From Enterococcus_K sp051713825 (GTDB taxonomy: Bacteria > Bacillota > Bacilli > Lactobacillales > Enterococcaceae), in assembly GCF_051713825.1 (NCBI RefSeq), contig NZ_JBIOQR010000002.1:74097-138096 (forward strand): a stretch of DNA of 64,000 nucleotides, given 5' to 3'. Of this stretch, positions 1 through 8,530 are shown in pieces; the stretch's first letter is position 1, and the number at the start of each line of letters is the position of its first letter. Under the pieces are notes generated by a model. That model made no database searches, was not told where the DNA came from, and worked only from the letters and a program-made list of their open reading frames with translations. Position numbers and translations under genes: made by a program.

Positions 1-378
1 AAAAATATTGAGCCTGAGCTTAATATTAGTGATGAGCCGATTATTATTGAAGGAGAGGAAACGGCAATTACGCGTATTTTCTCAAACGTCCTTAAAAATA
101 GTTTGGAACATGGAGCAGGTGATATTAAAGTCAGCCTTCAAAAAGAGGATAAACAAGTTGTTTTTTCTTGTCAGAATGCTATTCAGTCAGGGGATTCTTT
201 GGATGAGGCAAAGTTATTTGATCGTTTTTACATGTCCGATTTATCGAGAACGGGTCATTCTACAGGATTAGGGTTGGTTATTGCCAAGGAATTGGTGAAA
301 AAAATGCAAGGAACGATTGAGTTAATGATTGACGAAAAGACGTTTACAGTAATCGTTTTATTTCCATGTATTGATTAG
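1..378 (+). CDS. Sensor histidine kinase, C-terminal ATPase part (5' end outside window)
   Basis: The reading frame is open from base 1 and ends with TAG at 376-378, so only the last 125 residues are present. They form the HATPase_c domain of a membrane sensor kinase. The N-box is seen as SNVLKNSLEHG, the F-box region as LFDRFYMSD and the G2 box as STGLGLVIAKEL, followed by the usual terminal beta-strand (GTIEL). This domain binds ATP for autophosphorylation of a histidine that lies upstream of the window. Asn and Gly residues for ATP binding are present, so the enzyme should be active if the missing part is intact. The partner response regulator is probably upstream; none is seen downstream. 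Confidence 0.85.
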   Translation, partial: KNIEPELNISDEPIIIEGEETAITRIFSNVLKNSLEHGAGDIKVSLQKEDKQVVFSCQNAIQSGDSLDEAKLFDRFYMSDLSRTGHSTGLGLVIAKELVKKMQGTIELMIDEKTFTVIVLFPCID

Positions 379-1015
379 GAAATAAAAAAATAATTATATG
401 AAACCTAAACCTGTAAAAATGGTTGTTTCTTACTAATTACAGTGATATAAATTTGAAAAATTTAGCAAAATGATGGTACAGTCAGCTTGTGAATGATTAA
501 ATAAGTAATACAGAAGAGGTTGGGAAAATACTAAAGTGACATTGGTTAAAATATTGAAAGCTGATTAAAAGATTAGGAATAAATCATCCTAGCACCAGCA
601 ATCATTTTACAGAGCAGTGTTACAAGAAGAGCTGGAGAGCGAAATTTGAAGAATGTCAAGGCTATTCGCTATTACACAGATAGGAATCGTATCTTCTATG
701 TGTAGATTATTTTTGAAATGAATGAGAGACCCAAAGAGGGTTAGATGTTATTATTTGGTATTGTTATCGAAATTCTTTTGTTCTCTTCTAAAAAAATAAA
801 GAACGCAACAAAGTAAAATGCTTAGAATTAGAGTTCCAACTATTCTAGCAATAACGGGCTGTTTATGAAATAAAAAATGTTTAAGTTAAATCATTTCTAG
901 TATCGCGGAATTTATTGGGTGTTAGATGTGTAAAAGTCATTTGTACTTACCCCTAATAATTCTTTGGTCGGAACTATTTTGAGTGTAGCACAAATGACTT
1001 TTTTAGTTGTCTAGC
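379..1015. other. Gene-poor stretch with a possible membrane-segment remnant
   Basis: No convincing gene is seen. On the minus strand about 751-884 encodes an open stretch without a usual start codon that reads like one hydrophobic helix followed by FFRREQKN, similar in shape to the tail of a wall-anchored protein. It may be a decayed fragment. The right end holds an inverted repeat described separately. Confidence 0.3.
931..1006 (-). terminator. Candidate terminator of the proline-repeat LPXTG gene
   Basis: AAAAGTCATTTGT near 932 pairs with ACAAATGACTTTT near 990-1002, with a long loop of about 45 bases. It lies just after the stop of the minus-strand LPXTG gene. The long loop makes it weaker than a normal intrinsic terminator. 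Confidence 0.45.
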
Positions 1016-2260
1016 TTAATTTCTTAAGTGGCGTCTATAGAATATTGAAACAATCCCAATTAGAAGGAGAAGCCCTGTTAGTTGGAGAAGGGCGCCGCTC
1101 CATGACGAGTAATCCCCTGTTTTGGGTAGTATACGTTGTTTTTGTTTTTGAGCAGAGATATTAGTAAATACATTCTTATCACCACCGTTTGCTTGGCTGC
1201 TATTCGCTGAACTTCCAGTTGGTGAATCAGAAGCTTCTGGTAGATTTATATTAGGTTCTTTTGGATTCATCGGAATTTTTGGCATATTTGTTCGTGGCTC
1301 AGCTGGTATTTCCGGAGTATTCGTGTTCGGATTAGTCGGAATTACTGGCGTTTTTGTATTTGGGTTAATGGGTTGTTCTGGTATATCGACATTAGGATCA
1401 GCTGGCATTTCCGGAGTATTCGTGTTTGGATTAGTCGGAATTGCTGGCGTTTTTGTATTTGGGTTAATGGGTTGTTCTGGTATATCGACATTAGGATCAG
1501 CTGGCATTTCCGGAGTATTCGTGTTTGGATTAGTCGGAATTGCTGGCGTTTTTGTATTTGGGTTAATGGGTTGTTCTGGTATATCGACATTAGGATTAGC
1601 TGGCATTTCCGGAGTATTTGTGTTTGGATTAATCGGAACGACTGGCGTATTCAAATCCGGTTCTACAGGTTCTTCCGGTGTGTTCGTGGGTGGATCTACT
1701 GGCTCAGTTGGCGTATTCGTATGTGGATTAGCTGGCTCTTCGGGTGTTATGGTAATTGGCGGCAGGTTTTCATTATCGTTACTTGGCACACATTCGAACC
1801 AAATACTTTGCGAGTAGTTGGAAGCTCCACCGGTGACTGAAAAAGTCACTGTGGTATCAACAAAACGATCATCGGGTGTAAGAAAAATCGTCCCTGTTCC
1901 ATCTTGGTTATTGTTCACCTGAGTAGATAGGCCAGACACCTGACTGACGGCAACAGAAAGAAGAGAAACATCTCCTGACCCATAATAAGAAATCTGATAG
2001 TTCAGTTGAATAGTTTTTCCCTTTGTGACTTTTACAATGCCAGAATTTACTTGGTCTCCTTTAAAGTTGGTAATATTTAAGTTTGATGGGTAGAGTTCGT
2101 TATTTAGAGTGACAGGACGACTTTCCTCTGCTTCGTTCGTAGACAAAAATTGGGTATCACTGTCTGCTTTAGCACTAGTAGGGAAAATGCTGAGTAATAA
2201 TGCGATACCTATTAAGTCTAGCCAAATTTTTATAATTTTGGAAAACACAGGTTTTTTCAT
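1016..2260 (-). CDS. LPXTG cell-wall protein with proline-rich 11-residue repeats
   Basis: A secreted, sortase-anchored surface protein of about 414 residues. It has a signal peptide ending near ALLLSIFPTSAKA, a folded N-terminal domain of about 130 residues that I do not recognise, then a long extended region made of 11-residue units such as NTPEMPADPNV, DIPEQPINPNT and KTPAIPTNPNT. Three units form a 33-residue (99-bp) higher-order repeat that recurs nearly unchanged at DNA level between about 1370 and 1640. The C terminus has the sorting signal LPKTGD, a hydrophobic helix and YRRHLRN. The stalk probably lifts the N-terminal domain through the wall. I chose ATG at 2260, about 10 bases after AGGAGA, over an upstream TTG. 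The ligand is unknown. Confidence 0.85.
   Translation of the reverse strand: MKKPVFSKIIKIWLDLIGIALLLSIFPTSAKADSDTQFLSTNEAEESRPVTLNNELYPSNLNITNFKGDQVNSGIVKVTKGKTIQLNYQISYYGSGDVSLLSVAVSQVSGLSTQVNNNQDGTGTIFLTPDDRFVDTTVTFSVTGGASNYSQSIWFECVPSNDNENLPPITITPEEPANPHTNTPTEPVDPPTNTPEEPVEPDLNTPVVPINPNTNTPEMPANPNVDIPEQPINPNTKTPAIPTNPNTNTPEMPADPNVDIPEQPINPNTKTPAIPTNPNTNTPEMPADPNVDIPEQPINPNTKTPVIPTNPNTNTPEIPAEPRTNMPKIPMNPKEPNINLPEASDSPTGSSANSSQANGGDKNVFTNISAQKQKQRILPKTGDYSSWSGALLQLTGLLLLIGIVSIFYRRHLRN
1370..1640 (-). repeat. 99-bp tandem repeat coding for Pro-rich stalk
   Basis: Each 99-bp unit is three 33-bp sub-units coding for 11 residues with Pro at fixed positions. Two adjacent copies differ at very few bases, with more diverged copies on both sides. 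Such arrays change copy number by slippage or recombination, so stalk length may vary between strains. Confidence 0.85.
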
Positions 2261-2806
2261 GGCCAATACATCTCCTATTGAAATTTTAATAAACGTAGGA
2301 TAATTGATTACTTCAATTCCTCAGGTACAGTTTGCACTTTTCTTTGATATATATCAATTATCTACACTTAATTCTTACTGAATTTACATAATTTGATAAA
2401 TTTTTTAATATTTATTTTCATATTTCAAAAAAATAACTAATTATTTGATAGGTATGTGAGAGTGTATCCTTTCATGAGCTGATTTTTTCTTAAGTGAAGA
2501 TTGTTTCATGGCTGACTGTCGTATTGTGGATAGCTTACTTAGAGCTACTTGCTATAGAGAAGGTCAAGGAGTTTTGATAATGGAAATGATTTGTTTGCTA
2601 TTCTTATGCGACGTAGTAGGGGAGATAGTAAAATATTTATATAAGAAAAGGCATATAATGCTGTTTTCTCCTATTTTATGAAAAAGCAGCTCATGTGTTT
2701 GATAGTCCTATGCATTTTCTTGTTTAACTGGTGATTTAAACATGTTATTATATTAAATATAACGTCGGGTATTTTAAAAGTTACGTGAATAGAAGCAGGA
2801 GAAAAA
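2261..2806. other. Intergenic region, AT-rich, with one possible small ORF
   Basis: Between two divergent genes. Most of it is AT-rich promoter-like DNA. The only coding candidate is a 33-residue ORF at 2580-2681, listed separately. Confidence 0.4.
2580..2681 (+). CDS. Possible small protein, 33 residues
   Basis: An ATG at 2580 follows AAGGAG with an 8-base gap, a good ribosome binding site. The product (MEMICLLFLC at the start, KYLYKKRH in the middle) is a short hydrophobic stretch followed by a basic patch. It resembles no family I know. The good spacing is the only support; it may be chance. Confidence 0.25.
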   Translation: MEMICLLFLCDVVGEIVKYLYKKRHIMLFSPIL

Positions 2807-3412
2807 ATGATTGATTACAAAAAAATAGAGGATTCGTTAAAAACAGATTCTGTTGATAATAATAAAACGTATCAATTAACGAAGAGAGAACTTAGAATTC
2901 TAAATGATAAAATTACAATTTTTTTAAGAGATATAAAACATATAAAACGGTTTATGAGAGAAAACAATATCCCCTGGGATAATTTATATGGGAAAGAATG
3001 TTTAATTTTATTACAAGAGTATGTGGACACAAGCGCTTCCTCGTATTTATGGATAACAAAGAGTGGTGAGCTAGAAGGACGCCGCTATCGAGGGTATAGA
3101 GAATTTCAGCGTAAAGGAAACAAACTGGTTCCGTTCAAAAAGTATTCGACTTCACAGAGAGAGTTTCTTCTTAACTTGAGTTATGTGTTAGAAAATAAAC
3201 ATATTGTTGATTCCTTAATTTTTTGTATAGAAGAGCGACTGGCGCATCACAAAAAAGTTGAAATTAAAGACTTTATCAATGATAAACAGTTATCTAAACG
3301 AAGAAAACGAGTGAAAAAACGAAGAAAAAAGGTAAAAAAAGAAGAAAACCACGAATCTATGATGCAAATAAGTCGTAGAGAGTTACGGAAACAGCGCAAT
3401 TCATATGTATAG
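2807..3412 (+). CDS. Hypothetical basic protein, 201 residues
   Basis: No family is recognised. The start ATG follows a purine-rich GGAG sequence. There is no signal peptide or membrane helix, so the protein is probably cytoplasmic. Residues 1-60 look helical, residues 75-120 are rich in Arg, Tyr and Trp, and residues 165-185 are almost only Lys and Arg (KRRKRVKKRRKKVKKEE), which suggests binding to nucleic acid or to polyphosphate or membrane surfaces. It stands alone, followed by a repeat element. A degenerate phage or plasmid accessory protein is another possibility. Confidence 0.6.
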   Translation: MIDYKKIEDSLKTDSVDNNKTYQLTKRELRILNDKITIFLRDIKHIKRFMRENNIPWDNLYGKECLILLQEYVDTSASSYLWITKSGELEGRRYRGYREFQRKGNKLVPFKKYSTSQREFLLNLSYVLENKHIVDSLIFCIEERLAHHKKVEIKDFINDKQLSKRRKRVKKRRKKVKKEENHESMMQISRRELRKQRNSYV

Positions 3413-3450
3413 GCGGATACCCAAATAAAATGAGCCTATATAAAGTTTTA

Positions 3451-3500
3451 AGGAGGTTGGGACATAACTTTATAAGTTATGTTCTGGCCTCTCTTTATTT
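3451..3500. terminator. Terminator-like palindrome GGGACATAACTT
   Basis: AGGTTGGGACATAACTT pairs with AAGTTATGTTCTGGCCT and is followed by a T-rich run on the plus strand. Related palindromes lie at 18911 and 40423, so it belongs to a dispersed family. Confidence 0.7.
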
Positions 3501-3760
3501 GAATAAATGGTGGATACAGAAGCAACTCCAGATGGACTGCGTTCTGCTCTCAACAGCTTCTACGCATGAGACATGCGAGAGTTGAAGGTTCGGAAAATAA
3601 GCTGAAATTGCTGAGAAACACTATTTACAAAGTAAATAGATGTAGAACAGTACCTAACTGGTGCTGAGAAACACAACGAAGTATGAGTTGATGTAGAACA
3701 GTAACAGTACCTACTTTGGTTCTCAGAGTGAAATGCTTTTGTCCCAACCCCATCTAAAAA
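3451..3760 (-). repeat. Dispersed intergenic repeat, copy 1 (minus orientation)
   Basis: Read on the minus strand, this element starts near 3755 with GGGGTTGGGACAAAAGC and ends near 3451 with a GGGACATAACTT palindrome. The same order is found on the plus strand at 18567-18960. Shared blocks include CCTTCAACTCT, GCATGTCTCATGCGTAGAAG and TGTTGAGAGC. No protein is encoded. It may be a non-coding RNA or a mobile intergenic repeat. Confidence 0.65.
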
Positions 3761-3878
3761 TAACAAAATCCCCATAAAATGTTTAATGTTATTTATTTTT
3801 GCGTTATAATAAATTTGCGTACATTTATTTTATTATGAATTTTATTTATGTACGACACGGAAAGAAAGTAGGAATACA

Positions 3879-5147
3879 ATGAAAAAAATTATACTAACCT
3901 CTTTAGCGGCAGTTGCTTTATTAGGACTTAGTGCGTGTGGAAAAGAAGAAGGAAAAAAAACTGAAAGTAGTGAGACAAAGATTTCTGCAAGTAGTTCAAC
4001 TGCTGAAAGCACGGTGGAATCTACTGCTAAGTCTACAGAAAGCTCTGATTCAGAAGCTCCTAACACATCAGAATCAGTGGGTGATTGGGCAGATGCTCAA
4101 GAAAAGCTGAAAGAAGTAACAGAAGCGAAAAAAATGTCGACGCTATTTGAACATAATGAAACAATTACGAATAAAAATGATCAAGTAGGTCTAACTATTA
4201 ATGGCTACCAATATATTAAAGTAGAAGATGTGTCTAGAAATCTTCGTACACCTTTCGGGGATCAAGTGAAAGAGGGAGGCATTTTACTTATCTCTGCTAC
4301 ATATGAAAATAAAAGTGATAAAAGTGTTTATGCAGGTCCAGGGTTTTATATGTCAGTCACTGGATTTTCTTCTTCAATAGGTAGAAATGATAGTTTATTA
4401 GATGGAGACTTGGTCAGTGAGTTGGTTTCTGTAAAAAACGAAATTAAACCTAATGAAAGCTTTTCTGGATATGTAGCTTTACCTATTAAACCTGAAGCTA
4501 TGGAAAAAATTGCCGCAACTGGAATGGGAGAGTTAGAACTATCAGGAATCTATAGTAAGCCTGATAGTTTCAGTAAAGCCGATGCAGTGGTTGAGCCTAG
4601 AAAAGAAACGATTGCTTTATCTGGAAGTGGAGAGAATAGCAAAAAAGAAGCTGGGGCGTTCTATGAAGATAAAATAACAGCTGAGAACATGGGAACAAAA
4701 ACAATGCTTGATGAAAAAGAAGTAAACAAGACGGAGAAGTTTGAAGAAGTCAGTGTTACTGTCGATGGTTATCAAGTTGCAAGCTTTGAACCAAATGAAG
4801 ACCAGGCGTCAAGATTCTCTAATTTTGATAGTGGAGTGGTAGTATTAACGGCTAAAATTACTGTAAAAAATGAAGGAAATGAAGCGCTAAATGTTGATAG
4901 TACCTCTGCTACATTAACAGTTGGTGGTTCAACGAAAACAATGAGTGAAAATATGTTGCAAGTTAATTCTGGAGCTGAGAAAGTTGAAAAAGGCCAAGAA
5001 GCAACGAAGTATGTCGTCTTTACGATGGACAAAGAATCTTATGATAAACTGTACAAGGATCAAGACTATGTGTTAGATGTAAATATCTATAATACAGAGT
5101 TCTCTCGTATAACTAAATTAGGGGATCTTCTCTTTACTTTAAACTAA
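3879..5147 (+). CDS. Lipoprotein with two Ig-like repeats (DUF5068-like)
   Basis: A membrane-anchored lipoprotein of 422 residues. The N terminus is a lipoprotein signal with lipobox LSAC, followed by a Ser/Thr/Glu linker to about residue 65. Two related beta-rich modules follow, about residues 75-235 and 265-422. Both contain a VxxNGYQ or VTVDGYQ strand and an ISATYENKSD or LTAKITVKNEGN strand, the signature of the telokin-like/DUF4352-DUF5068 group. The function of this group is unknown; the modules probably act in protein or ligand binding at the outer membrane face. The start is a MKK signal, although the ribosome binding site (AAGAAAGTAGGA) lies slightly far. It is a single gene ended by a clear terminator. 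Confidence 0.8.
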   Translation: MKKIILTSLAAVALLGLSACGKEEGKKTESSETKISASSSTAESTVESTAKSTESSDSEAPNTSESVGDWADAQEKLKEVTEAKKMSTLFEHNETITNKNDQVGLTINGYQYIKVEDVSRNLRTPFGDQVKEGGILLISATYENKSDKSVYAGPGFYMSVTGFSSSIGRNDSLLDGDLVSELVSVKNEIKPNESFSGYVALPIKPEAMEKIAATGMGELELSGIYSKPDSFSKADAVVEPRKETIALSGSGENSKKEAGAFYEDKITAENMGTKTMLDEKEVNKTEKFEEVSVTVDGYQVASFEPNEDQASRFSNFDSGVVVLTAKITVKNEGNEALNVDSTSATLTVGGSTKTMSENMLQVNSGAEKVEKGQEATKYVVFTMDKESYDKLYKDQDYVLDVNIYNTEFSRITKLGDLLFTLN

Positions 5148-5212
5148 ACAAGTCAGTGATTGATTCACAATCGGAAAATACTATTTGTTTTTTTATGAGT
5201 GACAAGAAAACT

Positions 5213-5264
5213 GAGAATCCTTCTATCAGATGCTGACAGCGGTCTGATGGGAGGATTCTTTTTA
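5213..5264 (+). terminator. Intrinsic terminator after the lipoprotein
   Basis: GAATCCTTCTATCAGA pairs with TCTGATGGGAGGATTC around a loop, followed by TTTTTATTT. Confidence 0.85.
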
Positions 5265-5395
5265 TTTAATACAATGATTCACTAATTTTATATAAAAACT
5301 TCAAATTTCAGATAAATAAATATAAATTTGAAGTTAACTTCAAAAAATGATAGAATTTAAAGAGATTTGAAGTTTGTTTATAGGAGGGGTTTGTT

Positions 5396-6589
5396 ATGTT
5401 TCAACGACCAAACTATCTAAAGCAGTTGATTCAATTTAAAGATACTGATTTTATAAAAGTAATTACAGGGGTCCGACGTTCTGGGAAATCAGTCCTTCTC
5501 ATGTTGTTTCGGGAATACTTGCTACAAGAAAAGGTACCTGAGGACCATATTGTTTATATGAATTTTGAAAGTTTTGAGTACCAAACGATTACGACAGAAG
5601 AAAAATTTCGAGAAAAATTAGAAGAGTTGCTTCCTAAAGACAATCAGAAGGTCTATTTATTATTTGATGAGATTCAAGTAGTTGAAGGTTGGCAACGAGT
5701 AATTAACGGTGTCAGAGTTAGTTTCCCTAGCGATATTGTTATTACCGGATCAAATGCAAATATGCTTTCAGGGGAGCTTGCCACACTACTAAGTGGTCGC
5801 TATATTGAAATTCCTATTTATCCACTTTCATTCCGAGAGTTTTTGAGTGCTAAAAAAATTGAATCGACTTCAAGAGACGTTGATCGTGCGTACGATGAAT
5901 ATGAAAAGTATGGAGGATTCCCTAGTGTGGTGATTGCAGAAAAATCAATCAAGGATACGATTCTCTCAGGAATTTTTGATACGATTGTTTTAAATGATGT
6001 GGCTATGAGGTCTGGAATAAAAGATTCGACTGTTTTAAAATTGATGATTGCTTTTTTAGCAGATAATGTAGGACAGTTAGTTAATACGTCTAAAATTGTA
6101 AATACTTTAAGAAGCGAAGGTGTTGAAACAAGCAGCCATACAGTAAGTCGTTATTTAGATTTGCTTGAAAATGGTTATCTATTCTATCGAACTAAACAAT
6201 ATGATATTCGTGGGCGTGAATATTTGAGAACCAATGGCAAATATTTTATTGTTGATACAGGGCTAAGAAGAAATGCAGTTGGGAAAAAGGAGGGGAACTA
6301 CAGTAATCGACTAGAGAATATTGTCTATATTGAGCTTTTACGAAGAGGATATACAGTAGATGTTGGAAAATTAGATAAGAGAGAAATTGATTTTGTCGCT
6401 CGAAAGCTAGATGATGTTATTTATGTCCAAGTAACGTATGAGCTTCCTAAAAATACGCATGAGACAGATAACTTACTTAATATTAAGGATAACTATCAAA
6501 AGATTGTGATTACGGGGCGTTATCACGAGGTAGAAAAAATTGATGGCATTCCTATTATCTATATTGTTGATTGGTTATTAGAGGAGTAA
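5396..6589 (+). CDS. ATPase of the AAA_14/DUF4143 family
   Basis: A cytoplasmic ATPase of 397 residues, the usual length for this family. The N-terminal AAA_14 domain has Walker A GVRRSGKS near residue 25 and Walker B LLFDEIQ near residue 93, followed by the sensor ITGSNANML. The C-terminal DUF4143 domain, from about residue 190, includes a winged-helix-like part and ends with a nuclease-fold-like segment (REIDFVARK, then VQVTYEL), resembling the PD-(D/E)XK-like end of these proteins. The role is not established for the family. It is a single gene with RBS AGGAGGGG and its own terminator. Intact by length and motifs. Confidence 0.85.
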   Translation: MFQRPNYLKQLIQFKDTDFIKVITGVRRSGKSVLLMLFREYLLQEKVPEDHIVYMNFESFEYQTITTEEKFREKLEELLPKDNQKVYLLFDEIQVVEGWQRVINGVRVSFPSDIVITGSNANMLSGELATLLSGRYIEIPIYPLSFREFLSAKKIESTSRDVDRAYDEYEKYGGFPSVVIAEKSIKDTILSGIFDTIVLNDVAMRSGIKDSTVLKLMIAFLADNVGQLVNTSKIVNTLRSEGVETSSHTVSRYLDLLENGYLFYRTKQYDIRGREYLRTNGKYFIVDTGLRRNAVGKKEGNYSNRLENIVYIELLRRGYTVDVGKLDKREIDFVARKLDDVIYVQVTYELPKNTHETDNLLNIKDNYQKIVITGRYHEVEKIDGIPIIYIVDWLLEE

Positions 6590-6596
6590 GAGCTAA

Positions 6597-6647
6597 AAAA
6601 ACTTGTGATGCCAGTTATTTGTTATCTGACTGGCTCACAAGTTTTTT
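6597..6647. terminator. Bidirectional terminator
   Basis: AAAACTTGTGATGCCAGT pairs with ACTGGCTCACAAGTTTT. It has A-runs and T-runs on the two sides, so it can serve both the ATPase gene and the leftward bglA transcript. Confidence 0.85.
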
Positions 6648-6670
6648 ATCTCTTCTCGCGTATACATTTT

Positions 6671-7030
6671 TTAGAATACCGCATTTTCTGAGTCAAAAAG
6701 CTTTTGCTCAATTTTAGTCGAATCCGAATCTGAGATTTTATAGGTATTATTGTCATTTTTCTTAACAGTTATCTCAACAGAACTTTTTTCACCATAAGTA
6801 GGTGTTTTTATTTTTTTATTAAGAAGTCCATAAATTTCATCAAACACTTGTGTAGTTATATCCTCATCACTAGAAGCTTCTCCACTTGATAAGACTCTCT
6901 TCATTAACTCTCCTTGAAATTTCTCTAGATCTGCTTGATAGGTATCAAAAACAATTAGTGGCTCTATATCAATCGTTACAGTGTAATCATCATTATCTTT
7001 TTCTTTTGCTTCATTTCTCCTGCTTTTCAT
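6671..7030 (-). pseudogene. C-terminal remnant of a secreted lipoprotein (DUF5105-like)
   Basis: The 119-residue product has no signal peptide and no good ribosome binding site, and its start overlaps the 3' end of the GH1 gene. Its body (TVTIDIEPL, then KFQGELMKRV, then SSVEITVKKNDNNTYKI) looks like the C-terminal half of the small lipoproteins of the DUF5105 type found in enterococci, where the lipobox half comes first. I infer that the 5' half was lost in the rearrangement that placed bglA here. It may still be co-transcribed with bglA. Family assignment is by general shape and is uncertain. Confidence 0.5.
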
Positions 7031-8405
7031 AGAGACTCTGACCATTTGTTTCCATAATTTTTTTGTACCAATAGTAGCTATCTTTTTTAAAACGATTTAA
7101 ACTTCCACTATATTCATCTCTATCCACATAAACGAAGCCATACCGTTTTTGATAGCCGTTTAACCAACTTAGTAAGTCAGTAAATGACCAAGCTGTATAA
7201 CCAAGAACTTCAACGCCTAGGTCGATGGCCTCATTGATCGCCAACATATGTGAGGCAAGATAGTTAATTCGATACGAGTCATGAATCTTGAATGATTCTG
7301 TTAGTACATCATAGGCCCCTAAGCCGTTTTCAGTGATAAAAATAGGTAAGTTATATTGGGTGTACATCTCTAATAAGCTGATAGATAAACCTGTGGAATC
7401 AATATCCCAATCCCAATCGGTTCGTTCCAGAAATTCATTTTTTACACGGACTGTAGTAACAGATTGCTGAGGATCTTCAGCCTTGATAATCGTAGAGCTT
7501 CGATAGTAGTTTACTCCGATAAAATCAGGTTTTGCTGACTGAAGCAATTGGTAATCCTCGGTAGAAATGTCCGGGAATAGACCTTGGCTCTCTAGCATTT
7601 TTTTCGCATAGACAGGATATCTACCATACACATAAACATCTAACCAAAAATTGTTATTAAGCAGTTGTTTTTTATGCTGCTCCAAGACATTTTCTGGATT
7701 AGGGTTTCCGTAATATATCGGGGTATAGGCAAAGCTTGGTCCGATTTTTCCTTCAATATCTAATTTTTTAAATAATTGAATCATGCTAGCATTAGCTAGA
7801 TTTACATGATGATTGGCTAAATACATGTGTTTATCATTTTTTTCGCCAGGAGGATGTTCCGCCAAGGAGTAACCTGCTGGAATAAAGACATTTTGTTCAT
7901 TGATAGTCACCCAGTAGCGAACCTGCTTATTATAACGTTTGAACAGTAACTCAGCATAGTTAGTAAAATCCGTGACAATTTCTTTAGATAACCAACCTCC
8001 ATATTTTTTTTGTAACGCTAGAGGAAGGTCCCAATGATAAAGTGTCACAATGGGTTCAATGTGGTAGTGTAAGAGCTCGCGAATTAGTTCATCATAAAAA
8101 GCAAGTCCTTGATCATTTACTTTGCCTGCTCCATCAGGAAACACCCGACTCCATGAAATAGAAAAACGATAGGCTTTTAATCCTTGTTCAGCCATTAACT
8201 GGATATCTTCTTTGAAACGATGATAGTGATCCACGGCGATTTCACCAGTGGTATCCTTAAAGGTATTTCCAGGTGTTTTTACAAACTCATCCCAAATTGA
8301 TTCCCCTTTCCCTTCGAGATTCCACGCTCCTTCGATTTGATAGGCAGCAGAGGCTGCGCCCCATAAAAAGTTCTCAGGAAATTGAATTTTTGTCATTTTA
8401 CTCAT
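7011..8405 (-). CDS. bglA: GH1 6-phospho-beta-glycosidase
   Basis: A cytoplasmic glycoside hydrolase family 1 enzyme, about 464 residues, that cleaves phosphorylated beta-disaccharides after PTS uptake. The acid/base is Glu in TINEQN and the nucleophile is Glu in ITENGLG. Most family members have NEP or NEI at the first site, so NEQ is unusual. The loop SWLNGYQKRY has Ser, Lys at +7 and Tyr at +9, the residues that bind the 6-phosphate. Trp directly after this Ser is a feature of 6-phospho-beta-galactosidases such as LacG, so the substrate may be a 6-phospho-galactoside. I chose ATG at 8405, about 10 bases after GGAGG; an ATG 6 bases upstream is too close. It has its own promoter and shares an operator-like motif with the flanking genes. 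Confidence 0.85.
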   Translation of the reverse strand: MSKMTKIQFPENFLWGAASAAYQIEGAWNLEGKGESIWDEFVKTPGNTFKDTTGEIAVDHYHRFKEDIQLMAEQGLKAYRFSISWSRVFPDGAGKVNDQGLAFYDELIRELLHYHIEPIVTLYHWDLPLALQKKYGGWLSKEIVTDFTNYAELLFKRYNKQVRYWVTINEQNVFIPAGYSLAEHPPGEKNDKHMYLANHHVNLANASMIQLFKKLDIEGKIGPSFAYTPIYYGNPNPENVLEQHKKQLLNNNFWLDVYVYGRYPVYAKKMLESQGLFPDISTEDYQLLQSAKPDFIGVNYYRSSTIIKAEDPQQSVTTVRVKNEFLERTDWDWDIDSTGLSISLLEMYTQYNLPIFITENGLGAYDVLTESFKIHDSYRINYLASHMLAINEAIDLGVEVLGYTAWSFTDLLSWLNGYQKRYGFVYVDRDEYSGSLNRFKKDSYYWYKKIMETNGQSLYEKQEK

Positions 8406-8456
8406 AAACATCCATCCTCCAAAATAATAAAATTTCTTTTTTATAATATTATGCAT

Positions 8457-8485
8457 ATAATATACTATATGGAGGTTGTTCGCAA
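8457..8485 (-). promoter_or_regulatory. Promoter of the GH1 gene with operator-like motif
   Basis: On the minus strand TTGCGA (8480-8485) is followed after 17 bases by TATTAT (8457-8462). The sequence ATATAGTATATTAT (8457-8470) overlaps the -10 box. The same 14 bases overlap the -10 of the GntR gene. Confidence 0.6.
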
Positions 8486-8530
8486 TGTGTAGTTAGAATA
8501 AAACTTTTTAATTCGATTGAGAAATAACAC

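Noticed and set aside
550..720. Possible transposase remnant
   Set aside because: Short fragments in several frames look vaguely like a transposase end, but no motif could be confirmed.
1370..1640. Regular repeats that could be taken for a CRISPR array
   Set aside because: Units are contiguous, all coding, in multiples of 33 bases and without unique spacers.
1323..1817. Long plus-strand frames over the proline-repeat gene
   Set aside because: They exist only because the 33-bp repeat lacks stops in several frames. The minus strand has the signal peptide, LPKTGD and ribosome binding site.
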